Source: Granulicella arctica
GTDB lineage: Bacteria; Acidobacteriota; Terriglobia; Terriglobales; Acidobacteriaceae
NCBI RefSeq assembly: GCF_025685605.1
Contig: NZ_JAGTUT010000001.1
Span: 186,001-250,000, forward strand
Reading direction: 5' to 3'
DNA length: 64,000 bases
The translations under genes were made by a program, and so were the position numbers. The notes under the pieces are model-generated. The model saw nothing but the letters and a program-made list of their open reading frames with translations, had not been told where the DNA came from and did no database searches. Below are positions 8,793 to 17,133 of this stretch, piece by piece; positions within the stretch are counted from its first letter, which is position 1, and each line of letters opens with the position of its first letter.

Positions 8793-8821
8793 GTGCCCGC
8801 GCCCATGTGGAGCGCGGGCAC
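8793..8821. terminator. Strong hairpin between murB and the ABM gene
   Basis: A perfect 10-bp GC-rich stem (GTGCCCGCGC / GCGCGGGCAC) with a 9-base loop, placed 8 bp past the stop of the minus-strand gene upstream. There is no T-tract on either side, so it may be an atypical terminator or an mRNA-stabilising stem before murB. Confidence 0.5.
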
Positions 8822-8829
8822 AGGTTTGC

Positions 8830-9153
8830 TTAGGCGAGGAGCTTCAGGACGCTGATGCGGAGCTCTTCGCGGAGGAAAGCCTTGGCTTTGTCGAGCCCGG
8901 CCTTGTTGGTGCTGAGGTGGGTGTCGAGGGCTTCTTCGCTCTCCCACTCCTCGTAGGTGAAGAAGCTGCCGGTGTAGTGCTTGTCCTCGAACAGGTGGTA
9001 CGTGATGCAGCCAGCCTCTTTCTGTGAGGGGCCGACGATCTTCTCGAACATGGACCGGACTTCGTCCTCGTGTCCGGACTTTGCGCGGATCTGAGCGATC
9101 ACGCTGATCTTGCTACTGATGGCTTCGTTGTCACTGCTGCCGAACAGGCTCAT
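8830..9153 (-). CDS. Antibiotic biosynthesis monooxygenase (ABM) domain protein
   Basis: A 107-residue single-domain protein. ISVIAQIRAKSGHEDEVRSM, then AGCITYHLFEDKH, FFTYEEWESEEALDTHL match the ferredoxin-like dimeric ABM fold (YgiN/HmoB-like). Such proteins are quinol or haem monooxygenases, or orphan stress proteins; the fold alone does not reveal the substrate. CAGGAGAACACC precedes the ATG as a good ribosome-binding site. It is divergent from the bacilliredoxin gene, so both may belong to redox upkeep, but this is inference. Confidence 0.85.
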   Translation of the reverse strand: MSLFGSSDNEAISSKISVIAQIRAKSGHEDEVRSMFEKIVGPSQKEAGCITYHLFEDKHYTGSFFTYEEWESEEALDTHLSTNKAGLDKAKAFLREELRISVLKLLA

Positions 9154-9235
9154 GGTGTTCTCCTGAAGCCTCAGATGCGGAATGTGCGGGAAGGATTACA
9201 ATTGGGAAAAGGTTTTGAAGTTCCAGGAGGACACC

Positions 9236-9661
9236 ATGTACCCAGAGATTATGTTGATTCCGATGCGCGAAGAGCTTACCCGTGCTGGCCTGCAGGAAGC
9301 ACGCGACGCCGCCGAAGTAGACACGGCTGTAGCCCAGCCAGGAACGACGATGCTGGTCGTGAACTCGATCTGCGGCTGTGCGGCAGGCAAGATGCGTCCG
9401 GGCGTTCGTCTCGCGATGCAGCATGGCACCAAGCCGGATCACGCAGTTACCGTATTCGCCGGGCAGGATCGTGAAGCGACCGAGCGGGCACGCAGCTACT
9501 TCGGCGGTCATCCGCCAACCTCGCCTGCGATTGCGATTCTTCGCGATGGTCAGCTTGTCTACCTGATGCAGCGCTCCGCTATCGAGACCTCGACGGCACC
9601 AGCGATCGCTCAGGAGTTGCAGCGCGCCTTCGACACCTACTGCGCTACGACCACAGCGTAA
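9236..9661 (+). CDS. Bacilliredoxin, BrxA/BrxB family
   Basis: A 141-residue protein starting MYPEIMLIPMREELTRAG, a highly conserved start in the YphP/YqiW family. The active-site CGC is at residues 46-48 in VVNSICGCAAGKMRP. Family members remove bacillithiol from oxidised proteins in Firmicutes; in Acidobacteriota the thiol partner is less certain. AGGAGG lies 5 bp before the chosen ATG; an upstream in-frame ATG at 9182 is rejected for this reason. A strong terminator follows. Confidence 0.92.
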   Translation: MYPEIMLIPMREELTRAGLQEARDAAEVDTAVAQPGTTMLVVNSICGCAAGKMRPGVRLAMQHGTKPDHAVTVFAGQDREATERARSYFGGHPPTSPAIAILRDGQLVYLMQRSAIETSTAPAIAQELQRAFDTYCATTTA

Positions 9662-9681
9662 GGTTTTTGCAGATTCAGCCG

Positions 9682-9721
9682 AGCCCCGACCCCGCCGTAT
9701 GCGGTGTCGGGGCTTTTGTTT
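9682..9721 (+). terminator. Rho-independent terminator
   Basis: AGCCCCGAC pairs with GTCGGGGCT, extended inward by CGC/GCG across a two-base mismatch, and is followed by TTTTGTTTT. It directly follows the bacilliredoxin gene. Confidence 0.88.
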
Positions 9722-9778
9722 TGGGCACGACCAGACCGGCTGAACAGATAGCCCGTCCTGCCGATGTAGCGATAAGCT

Positions 9779-10708
9779 ATGTCAATTCAACACCATCTCC
9801 CTGATCCTCAGAATGCCTCCGCAGTTGCGGGCGCGGCGTCTGAAGCGATCGACTCGTTTTATCTGGCCGGCAATGGCGTGGCAATGCAGCGTGTCCGGTC
9901 GCAGGTGCAGCGCATCGCTCCGTACTTCCGCATGGCGCTGATCACGGGCGAGGCTGGGACGGGCAAGGAGACCGTGGCGCGGGTTCTGCATGCAGGGAGC
10001 GCCGGTGCTGGCGGCCCGTTTGTGGCCTGGCGGGCGGCGAAGTTTGTGGAGTGTCTTCTGGGTCGGGACGAAGGTGTCGCCCTGTTGCAGGAGGCGCATG
10101 GCGGGACGCTTTTTCTCGAAGAGATTCGTGGCGTACCGTTTGCGCATCAGTCGGTGCTCTTGCGCATGCTGCAGCAGCAGGAGTCGCGTGCCCAGCGATA
10201 CGACATCCGCATCGTCGCGGCAAGTCAGGACGAACTGCGGCCACTGATGGCGACGGGCCAGTTCCGCGAGGACTTGTACAAGCGCATTACCGCGGTAGAG
10301 ATCGGCATGACGCCGCTGCGAAGGCGCGTGGACGATATCGCCACGCTGGCGACGATGATGCTGCGGCGCACGGGCGTAAGCGCCATTACGGGGGAGGCGC
10401 TGGTGCGGCTCGGACAGCATACGTGGCCGGGGAACGTCCGCGAGTTGCGAGAGGTGCTGGAGCTTGCCGCGGCGACCGCAGGGGGGCCGGTCGTCGAGAT
10501 CGGCCACCTTGCGCTGCCCGAAGAGCGAGCGGATGAGCCGGAGCAGACCCTCGAGAGGCTCGAAGACGTCGTCCAACGTCATGTCCTCGAGGTGCTGACT
10601 CGATGCGCGGGCAATAAGCTCAAGGCGTCCGAGGTGCTGGGAATCAGCCGATCGACACTCTACCGGATGCTTGATGCGCGGGTCGGCGAGTCAGAGCTTG
10701 GGGGTTAG
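9779..10708 (+). CDS. NtrC-like AAA+ regulator with Fis-type HTH, lacking the GAFTGA loop
   Basis: A 309-residue protein with an AAA+ domain and C-terminal DNA-binding helix-turn-helix but no receiver, GAF or PAS input domain. Walker A is GEAGTGKET (57-65), Walker B is GGTLFLEE (108-115, Glu where Asp is usual), and FREDLYKR (162-169) and HTWPGNVRELREVLELA are typical of sigma54 activators. The C-terminus GNKLKASEVLGISRSTLYRM is a Fis-type HTH. Between ECLLGRDEG and ALLQEAHGG the stretch that carries GAFTGA in sigma54 activators is absent, so it may act through another polymerase form or as a repressor, as TyrR and related proteins do. No strong ribosome-binding site is visible. Confidence 0.85.
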   Translation: MSIQHHLPDPQNASAVAGAASEAIDSFYLAGNGVAMQRVRSQVQRIAPYFRMALITGEAGTGKETVARVLHAGSAGAGGPFVAWRAAKFVECLLGRDEGVALLQEAHGGTLFLEEIRGVPFAHQSVLLRMLQQQESRAQRYDIRIVAASQDELRPLMATGQFREDLYKRITAVEIGMTPLRRRVDDIATLATMMLRRTGVSAITGEALVRLGQHTWPGNVRELREVLELAAATAGGPVVEIGHLALPEERADEPEQTLERLEDVVQRHVLEVLTRCAGNKLKASEVLGISRSTLYRMLDARVGESELGG

Positions 10709-10779
10709 GTCGGCAGAAGGAAAGAGACACTGCAGCCCCTCCAGAGAACTTTTTGGAGCTGTCCACGTAGACTTGAGGC

Positions 10780-12582
10780 ATGGTTGATTTTTGCTGGATG
10801 AAGAGAGTTTCGGTCGCCGGACTGGGGACGGCAGTTGTGATGTGTGGGCTGGGCTCAGGCGTGATGCAGGCGCAGGCGACCGCTTCTGTGGTTGAGCGCA
10901 CGAAGGCGCTGAACAGCCTGCTTGCGGAGATCTGGCAGGATAACCTGAAGCACTCGCCGGAGTTCGCCTCGTCGATTGGCGACAACCGCTATAACGACCA
11001 ACTCTCGGATTACTCGATCCAGGAGGTAAACGCCTCTCTTTCGCGCGGACGGACGTTCATCGAGCGGCTATCGCAGATCGACGTGACGGGGCTGCCGGAA
11101 CAGGATCAAGTGTCCGACGACCTGATGTTGCGCAGCCTGATTGATGCACAGGAAGGCGCGAAGTTCAAAGAGTGGGAGATGCCTGTCAACCAGTTCGGTG
11201 GCCTGCACACCGACCTGCCGCAGATGGCGAATCGTGCTCCGTTCGAGACGGTCAAAGACTACGACGACTACATTGCGCGGCTGACGAAGGTACCGACCGC
11301 CTTCTCGCAGATCACAACGAACATGCAGTTGGGCATGGACGATGGCAGAATGCCGCCGAGGATGATCCTCGACAAGGTGCTGGTGCAGACGCAGGCGATT
11401 GCCGCGGGTAAGGCTTCGGAGAGCCCGTTTGCGGCTCCGCTGAAGAAGTTTCCAAAGACAATGAGCGCCGAGGATCAGAAGCGCATTCACGACGCGATGC
11501 TGCAGTCGATTGCGAATGACGTACAGCCTGCCTATGCGCGCTTCGCGAAGTTTCTGAGTGCTCAATATATCGCCAAGGGACGCACGGAGCCGGGCGCGTG
11601 GGCGTTGCCGGACGGCGACGCTTACTACGCCTACCGTGTGAAGCAGAGCACGACGTTGGACAAGACACCGGCGGAGATTCACCAGATCGGGCTGGACGAG
11701 GTGAAGCGCGACGAGGCCGAGATGCTCGTGATCGTCAAGAAGCTTGGCTTCGCGGATATCAAGAGCTTCTCGGCAGCGCTGAAGACGAATGCGAAGGAGC
11801 ATCCAGCCTCGAAAGAGGCGCTGCTTGACGCCTATCGCGGCCACCTCGCGGAGATGAAGCCGCGACTGCCGGAGCTATTCGGCAAACTGCCCAAGGCCCC
11901 GCTTGAGGTGGTTGCGGTGCCTGCTTACATGGAGAAGGACCAGTCTGCGGCGTACTACGACAATGGCACTCCCGATGGCAGCAGGCCGGGCAAGGTGTAC
12001 GTAAACACCTACAACTTTGCAGAACGCTCGCTCGCTCCTGTGGAGGCCGTCTCGTACCACGAAGGCCTGCCTGGGCACCACCTGCAGATCTCGATCGCGC
12101 AGGAGTTGACCGGGCTGCCGGAGTTCCGCAAATACAGCTACTACACGGCGTACACGGAGGGTTGGGGGCTCTATAGCGAGCGGCTCGGTAAGGAGATCGG
12201 CTTCTACCAGGACCCCTACAGCGACTACGGTCGTCTGGAGGCAGATATCTGGCGGGCGATTCGGCTGGTGGTTGATACCGGCGTGCATTCAAAGCATTGG
12301 ACACGGCAGCAGATGGTCGACTTCTTCCACGATCACTCGGCGATCGACGAGACGAATGTGCAGGCGGAGACGGATCGCTACATCGCGTGGCCGGCACAGG
12401 CGCTCGGCTACAAGATGGGACAGTTGAAGTTCCTCGAACTGCGGCAGAAGGCGCAGACGGCGCTCGGGCCGAAGTTCCAGCTGAAGGAGTTCCACGACGT
12501 CGTGATCGACTCGGGCGCGCTGCCGATGGATGTGCTGGAGAAGCAGGTGGATCGCTGGATCGCGGAGAAGAAGAAGGGCTAG
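10780..12582 (+). CDS. DUF885 family exported protein (putative metallopeptidase)
   Basis: A 600-residue secreted protein. The signal peptide is best formed from the second ATG at 10798 (MKRVSVAGLGTAVVMCG, cleavage near MQAQA); the first ATG has its GAGG only two bases away, so either start is possible. The HEGLPGHHLQ motif begins at residue 427 and, with TEGWGLYSERLGKEIGFY further on, is the metal-site hallmark of the DUF885 family, related to thermolysin-like and carboxypeptidase-type metallopeptidases. Substrates are generally unknown. It stands alone between the regulator and proC. Confidence 0.88.
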   Translation: MVDFCWMKRVSVAGLGTAVVMCGLGSGVMQAQATASVVERTKALNSLLAEIWQDNLKHSPEFASSIGDNRYNDQLSDYSIQEVNASLSRGRTFIERLSQIDVTGLPEQDQVSDDLMLRSLIDAQEGAKFKEWEMPVNQFGGLHTDLPQMANRAPFETVKDYDDYIARLTKVPTAFSQITTNMQLGMDDGRMPPRMILDKVLVQTQAIAAGKASESPFAAPLKKFPKTMSAEDQKRIHDAMLQSIANDVQPAYARFAKFLSAQYIAKGRTEPGAWALPDGDAYYAYRVKQSTTLDKTPAEIHQIGLDEVKRDEAEMLVIVKKLGFADIKSFSAALKTNAKEHPASKEALLDAYRGHLAEMKPRLPELFGKLPKAPLEVVAVPAYMEKDQSAAYYDNGTPDGSRPGKVYVNTYNFAERSLAPVEAVSYHEGLPGHHLQISIAQELTGLPEFRKYSYYTAYTEGWGLYSERLGKEIGFYQDPYSDYGRLEADIWRAIRLVVDTGVHSKHWTRQQMVDFFHDHSAIDETNVQAETDRYIAWPAQALGYKMGQLKFLELRQKAQTALGPKFQLKEFHDVVIDSGALPMDVLEKQVDRWIAEKKKG

Positions 12583-12612
12583 GGCTGCGCGTGGGTCTGA
12601 TAGCCTTCTGCC

Positions 12613-13476
12613 ATGAGTGAAGATGTGTACGAGATGGTGGTTCCTGTGGCGCAGGCGTCCGTGTTGCCGGGCGTGCGGGTGGCGGTGCTGGGTGCGGGCA
12701 AGATGGGCGGCATCCTGCTACAGGCTTTCCTGAAGAACAACCTGATTGCGCCGGATCAGATCTTCGCAACGGTGCAGCACCCGGACCGGGCGCTGGCGCT
12801 GTCGGCACAATTCGGTGTCACGGTGACTACGGATAATCTGCAGGCGGCGATGCAAGCAGACGTGATCCTGCTTGGCGTAAAACCGCTGCAGGTGCCCGCG
12901 GTGGTTGAGCAGATACGTCCGGCGTTGAACACAGGCAAGATGCTGCTGTCGTTCGCGGCTTCGGTGAAGACGCGGAGCATTGAGGACGCGGCAGGATGTG
13001 AATTGGCCGTGATCCGCGCCATGCCGAATACCCCGGCGATGATCGCGGCGGGAGTTACCGCGTTGTGCGGCGGACGGTTTGTGTCGGAGCAGCAGATGGC
13101 CGTGGCTCAGCGGATCTTTCAGACGGTCGGCCGCACCGTCGTGGTCGATGAGAAGCATATGGATGCGGTGACCGGGCTGTCTGGCTCCGGACCGGCGTTC
13201 CTGTACATCATCATCGAGGCACTAGCGGAGGCGGGCGTAAACGTTGGCCTGCCGCGGGATGTGGCCACACTGCTGGCGGCGCAGACGACGTATGGCTCGG
13301 CGCGGATGGTGCTTGAGACGGGCTATCACCCGGCACTGCTGAAGGACCAGGTGACGACCCCGGCGGGTTGCACGGTCGACGGCATTCTGGAGTTGGAAGA
13401 GGGCGGACTCCGTGTGACGCTGATCAAGGCAGTGAAGCGGGCTACTCAGCGCGCGAAGGAACTAGCGCAGGGCTAG
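12613..13476 (+). CDS. proC: Pyrroline-5-carboxylate reductase
   Basis: A 287-residue enzyme for the last step of proline synthesis, reducing pyrroline-5-carboxylate with NAD(P)H. The Rossmann motif VAVLGAGKMGGILLQAF follows a 15-residue N-terminal extension. VIRAMPNTPAMIAAGVTAL, TGLSGSGPAFLYIIIEALAE and the C-terminal DQVTTPAGCTVDGILELEEG are the standard ProC signatures. A start nearer the Rossmann fold (GTG or ATG) is possible because no clear ribosome-binding site supports the chosen ATG. Confidence 0.95.
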   Translation: MSEDVYEMVVPVAQASVLPGVRVAVLGAGKMGGILLQAFLKNNLIAPDQIFATVQHPDRALALSAQFGVTVTTDNLQAAMQADVILLGVKPLQVPAVVEQIRPALNTGKMLLSFAASVKTRSIEDAAGCELAVIRAMPNTPAMIAAGVTALCGGRFVSEQQMAVAQRIFQTVGRTVVVDEKHMDAVTGLSGSGPAFLYIIIEALAEAGVNVGLPRDVATLLAAQTTYGSARMVLETGYHPALLKDQVTTPAGCTVDGILELEEGGLRVTLIKAVKRATQRAKELAQG

Positions 13477-13527
13477 TTGTATCGATGGGATGAAGCATCG
13501 GCGACGGGCTGCGCCGTAGAATAAGAC

Positions 13528-14493
13528 ATGGCTACAGCGGCGGTGAGTCGAGGGACGGTGGCAGGGCCGGGGACGATGCGCGGCGTAGAGCGCTTTGCGT
13601 GGCTGGTCGTCGGGTACAACGTGCTTGTGATTCTGTGGGGAGCGCTGGTGCGGGCTACGGGGTCGGGTGCGGGTTGCGGCAACCATTGGCCTCTCTGTAA
13701 CGGACAGGTAATTCCGCTATCGCCGACGGTCCACACGATTGTCGAATTTACGCATCGCTGCATGACCGGTGGGTCGCTGTTCATGGTGCTTGGGTTGCTG
13801 GTCTGGACCTTCCGGGCAAGCGTAAAAGGTGAGGCGGCGCGGGTGCTGGCGGTCGTGTCTACCCTGCTGCTCTTGAACGAGGCGCTGCTGGGTGCGCTGC
13901 TGGTGAAGCTTGGCTATGTGACGGGCAATCAGTCGGTGGGCCGGATGGTGCTGCTATCGATCCATCTGAGCAATACGTTGCTGCTGCTGGCAGCTCTGAC
14001 GTTGACAGCGGTGCTGCTGAAGACGCGGCAGCGATGGGCTGGATTGATGCGGGCCAAAGGGCTCGGCTGGGGAGTTGCCGGGCTTGTGGCTACGCTGGTC
14101 GTTGGCGTAAGCGGGTCGATGGCGGCGCTGGGCGATACGCTCTTCCCTGCTGCCTCGCTGCAGGCGGCGATCGCGCAGGACCTGTCGACCGCGTCACCGT
14201 GGCTGCTGCGGTTGCGCGGCGTGCATCCAGTAAGCGCGGTGCTGGCGGCGATCTTTGTGGCGTGGCTGCTGGTGAAGGCTCGACGGATGCGGGCGGGTGG
14301 CCTGGTGACGGTGGTGCTTGGGCTGCTGGTAGCGCAATTTGTGCTGGGGATTGCGGATGTGCTGCTGCTGGCTCCGCTATGGATGCAGATCCTGCATCTG
14401 CTGGGTGCGGACCTTTACTGGGTGGCGCTGGTGTCATTGGCGGCGGCTGTGGTGCGGCCGCGCGACGGTCAGTTCGGGACACAGGTAGCTTGA
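13528..14493 (+). CDS. ctaA: Haem A synthase, COX15/CtaA family
   Basis: A 321-residue inner-membrane protein with about eight transmembrane segments that converts haem O to haem A for cytochrome oxidases. The first segment ends GALVRATGSGAGCGNHWPLC, and the four expected haem-ligand histidines are in EFTHRC, SIHLSNT, GVHPVSAV and ILHLLGADL. The two cysteines CGNHWPLC match the conserved CtaA extracellular pair. The stop overlaps the downstream oxidase start (TTGA), suggesting one transcript. No oxidase subunit genes are in the window. Confidence 0.9.
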   Translation: MATAAVSRGTVAGPGTMRGVERFAWLVVGYNVLVILWGALVRATGSGAGCGNHWPLCNGQVIPLSPTVHTIVEFTHRCMTGGSLFMVLGLLVWTFRASVKGEAARVLAVVSTLLLLNEALLGALLVKLGYVTGNQSVGRMVLLSIHLSNTLLLLAALTLTAVLLKTRQRWAGLMRAKGLGWGVAGLVATLVVGVSGSMAALGDTLFPAASLQAAIAQDLSTASPWLLRLRGVHPVSAVLAAIFVAWLLVKARRMRAGGLVTVVLGLLVAQFVLGIADVLLLAPLWMQILHLLGADLYWVALVSLAAAVVRPRDGQFGTQVA

Positions 14494-15830
14494 ATCGACG
14501 ACAGATGCTGGCACTGACTGGTGCGATAGCGGCTAGCGTGGCGCTGCCGCAAATAACGCGTGCTGCGGAGGCTGCGGACTTCTCACTTGAGATTGCGCCG
14601 TTTGACCTTGAAGTTGCGGCCAAGAAGTTCGTGAAGACAGTTGCGTATAACCAGCAGGTGCCCGGACCGCTGCTTCGGATGAGAGAGGGTCAGCCGGTGA
14701 CGATCGACGTGGCGAACCGGTCGGCAAACGACGAGATTGTGCATTGGCATGGACTCTTTCTACCGTCGGCGGTGGACGGCGCGATGGAAGAAGGGACGCC
14801 AATGATCACTCCGGGTGGCCAGGCGCGCTACACCTTTACGCCGCGGCCTGCGGGATTTCGCTGGTATCACAGCCATATGCTGGCAGGAAACGATCTCAAG
14901 AAGGCGCTGTACAGCGGGCAGCATGGTTTCCTGATGATCGAGCCGAAGGAGAATCCGACGCGGTATGAGCAGGAGGTCTTTCTCGCACTGCATGACTGGA
15001 ACGGCCACCTGATGGGCAGCGGCGATGGTTCGATGAACCCAGAGTATGAGGTATCCACCGTCAACGGGCGGGTGCTTGGGTTCGGTGAACCGGTGCAGGT
15101 CAAGCCCGGGACGCGGGTGCTCTTCCACATCCTGAACGCGAGCGCAACGGAGCAGCATTGGATTGCGTTGGCGGGGCATACGTTTCGAGTCGTGGCGCTG
15201 GACGGCAATGCCGTGCCGACACCGCAGGCGGTGCCGATGCTGCGACTCGCACCGGCGGAACGGATATGCGCCGTAGTCGAGATGAATCACCCTGGAGTGT
15301 GGGTGCTGGGCGAGGTGCGGAAGCACGTCCAGGCGGCTGGCATGGGCGTCGTCATCGAGTATGCAGGAAGCACGGGTGCGGCGAAGTGGGAGCAGCCCGA
15401 GCGCCTGAGTTGGGACTACCTGCAGTTTGGAGCGGCGGGGGCGGTGAAGCGTGTGGGTGTCCTGGAGATTCCGCTGGTGTTTACGTCGAAGTTTGCGGGC
15501 CATGGGGCGCTGGATCGATGGGCGATCAATGGCAGGTCTTACCCGGAGACGGATGCGGTAACCCTGACACAGGGCAAGCGCTATCGGTTGATCTTCAAAA
15601 ACCACAGCGCGGACGATCATCCGGTACACCTGCACCGGCATAGCTTTGAATTGCGGCGGTTGGCGGGCAGCGCGGAGACACAGGGGATCTTTAAGGATGT
15701 GGTGCTGGTAGGCGCGGGCACCGAGGTCGAGGTAGAGTTTACGGCAGATAACCCAGGGCTGACGCTGTTCCACTGCCATCAGCAGGATCATATGGATATG
15801 GGCTTCATGATGCTGCTGCGGTACGCATGA
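14490..15830 (+). CDS. Multicopper oxidase, Tat-exported
   Basis: About 446 residues, three-cupredoxin type. The start is taken as TTG at 14490, overlapping the ctaA stop, because it restores a twin-arginine signal (NRRQMLALTGAIAASVALP); ATG at 14505 would lose the arginines. Copper ligands are HWHGLFLP and WYHSHM near the N-terminus, and HPVHLHRHSFEL and HCHQQDHMDMGFM at the C-terminus. By alignment to the HCHxxxHxxxG pattern the axial type 1 position is Phe, as in high-potential fungal laccases. It may oxidise Cu(I), metals or phenolics in the periplasm; the substrate is not visible. The next gene starts in a four-base overlap (ATGA). Confidence 0.88.
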   Translation: MNRRQMLALTGAIAASVALPQITRAAEAADFSLEIAPFDLEVAAKKFVKTVAYNQQVPGPLLRMREGQPVTIDVANRSANDEIVHWHGLFLPSAVDGAMEEGTPMITPGGQARYTFTPRPAGFRWYHSHMLAGNDLKKALYSGQHGFLMIEPKENPTRYEQEVFLALHDWNGHLMGSGDGSMNPEYEVSTVNGRVLGFGEPVQVKPGTRVLFHILNASATEQHWIALAGHTFRVVALDGNAVPTPQAVPMLRLAPAERICAVVEMNHPGVWVLGEVRKHVQAAGMGVVIEYAGSTGAAKWEQPERLSWDYLQFGAAGAVKRVGVLEIPLVFTSKFAGHGALDRWAINGRSYPETDAVTLTQGKRYRLIFKNHSADDHPVHLHRHSFELRRLAGSAETQGIFKDVVLVGAGTEVEVEFTADNPGLTLFHCHQQDHMDMGFMMLLRYA

Positions 15831-16675
15831 TCTTCAGGATCAATAAAGGTTCGCTGACTACGGTAAAGAGTATGGTGCCTCTGAGAGGACTGCTTCTCCT
15901 GCTTGCACTGATCTGGTTCTGCGGCGGTGCCACGGCGCGAGCGCAGGGAAACTACGAGATCCAGGTGTATGGCGCGGATACGATTGCGCCGCGATCGACG
16001 ATGGTGGAGTTGCACTCAAACTTTACGCCGAGCGGTCAGCGGTACACGGTCGACGGCGTCTATCCAACGAACCACCAGGAACACGAGACGATCGAGATCA
16101 CGCAAGGCCTGACGAAGTGGTCCGAGGTAGGGTTTTACATCTTTACGAGCGAACAGGATGGACACGGACTGCAGTGGGTGGGCGACCATATCCGGCCGCG
16201 GGTGCGGGCTCCGGATGAGTGGCACTGGCCAGTGGGGGTGAGCATCTCGACCGAGATTGGGTATCAGCGTGCGGTGTATTCGCCGGATACGTGGACGTGG
16301 GAGATTCGACCCATCATCGACAAGCAGGCAGGGCGATGGTACTTCGCGATAAACCCGGCGCTTGAACGAACGTGGCATGGGCCCGACGTCAAGTTGGGGG
16401 TGGGGTTCTCGCCCGCGGTCAAGGTGGGTTACGACTTCACGAAGAAGATCAGCGGCGGGATCGAGTATTACGCAGACTACGGGCGGATCGGAAGGGTGGA
16501 CGCATTTCACGACCAGCAGCAGCAAGTCTTCGCGGTGACGGATCTGAATGTTTCGCCGAAGTGGGAGATCAACATCGGCGTAGGTGTGGGGCCTACCGCC
16601 GCTACGGACCACCTGATTGTGAAGGGGATTCTGGGACGACACTTTGATTGGGGACGCCACTCCGAGGTGGAGTAG
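15827..16675 (+). CDS. Exported, probable outer-membrane beta-barrel protein
   Basis: 282 residues with a signal peptide (MVPLRGLLLLLALIWFCGG, ending near ARAQG). The start codon overlaps the oxidase stop; ATG at 15872 is an alternative that begins directly at the signal peptide. The mature protein alternates hydrophobic and polar residues with aromatic strand ends (for example SEVGFYIFTSE, GGIEYYADYGRIG, WEINIGVGVG) and ends GRHFDW, an aromatic C-terminus usual for outer-membrane proteins. I do not recognise the family. Context suggests a role with the oxidase, perhaps metal handling, which is inference. Confidence 0.75.
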   Translation: MIFRINKGSLTTVKSMVPLRGLLLLLALIWFCGGATARAQGNYEIQVYGADTIAPRSTMVELHSNFTPSGQRYTVDGVYPTNHQEHETIEITQGLTKWSEVGFYIFTSEQDGHGLQWVGDHIRPRVRAPDEWHWPVGVSISTEIGYQRAVYSPDTWTWEIRPIIDKQAGRWYFAINPALERTWHGPDVKLGVGFSPAVKVGYDFTKKISGGIEYYADYGRIGRVDAFHDQQQQVFAVTDLNVSPKWEINIGVGVGPTAATDHLIVKGILGRHFDWGRHSEVE

Positions 16676-16677
16676 GC

Positions 16678-16702
16678 GCGCCGGTCTGGTGACGACCGGC
16701 GC
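16678..16702. terminator. Bidirectional hairpin terminator
   Basis: A perfect 9-bp stem (GCGCCGGTC / GACCGGCGC) with a 7-base loop lies exactly between the convergent ends of the barrel-protein gene and the LEA-like gene. The following plus-strand bases are pyrimidine-rich (TCTACCTCTT). Confidence 0.7.
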
Positions 16703-16710
16703 TCTACCTC

Positions 16711-17133
16711 TTACTGGTTTGGCTTGCCTTCGATCTTGTCGCCCAGCTTCTTGGTTCCGTTTACGGTGCCGTGATAGGCATCCTTGCTGACGTCGGCAGT
16801 CTTATCGGCAGCGACCTTGGTGCCGTGTGCAGTGTCTTTCGCGCCGACCTTGGCCCCGTGGCCGATGTCGTCGCCAACGACCTTCGAGTCATGGCCGGCG
16901 GTCTTAGTGCCTGATTCGGTCTTGTGATAGGCCTTCTTTGTGACGTGCTTGGTCTTGTGGTAGGACTTCTTGGTGCCCGTTTTGACGGCGTGGCCGGTGT
17001 CAACGGTGGCGTTCTTGGTGTCCGTGCCAGCGTTCTTCATGTCCTGCTTGGCGCCATCCTGCGCGAAGAGTGCAGGGGCTGTGAGAGTGAAGGTCGCTGC
17101 GAGGACGAGACTGCCAATGTGACGAAGGTGCAT
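16711..17133 (-). CDS. Exported LEA-like 11-mer repeat protein
   Basis: 140 residues. Residues 1-24 form a signal peptide (MHLRHIGSLVLAATFTLTAP..LFA). From residue 35 the sequence divides without gaps into nine 11-residue units, such as SYHKTKHVTKK, AYHKTESGTKT, IGHGAKVGAKD and TAHGTKVAADK; Lys is at unit position 6 in most and His at position 3 in six. Such Lys/Ala/Thr/Gly-rich 11-mers resemble group 3 LEA proteins, which are disordered and protect against drying. The extra histidines could bind metal. The start at 17133 is set by AGGAGATCCTT just upstream; an ATG five codons earlier lacks such a site. It is convergent with the ctaA/oxidase operon. Confidence 0.85.
   Translation of the reverse strand: MHLRHIGSLVLAATFTLTAPALFAQDGAKQDMKNAGTDTKNATVDTGHAVKTGTKKSYHKTKHVTKKAYHKTESGTKTAGHDSKVVGDDIGHGAKVGAKDTAHGTKVAADKTADVSKDAYHGTVNGTKKLGDKIEGKPNQ

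Noticed and set aside
14034..14489. Upstream extension of the multicopper oxidase frame into ctaA
   Set aside because: The extension is Gly/Ala/Arg-rich and overlaps ctaA in another frame; the Tat signal starts at 14490.
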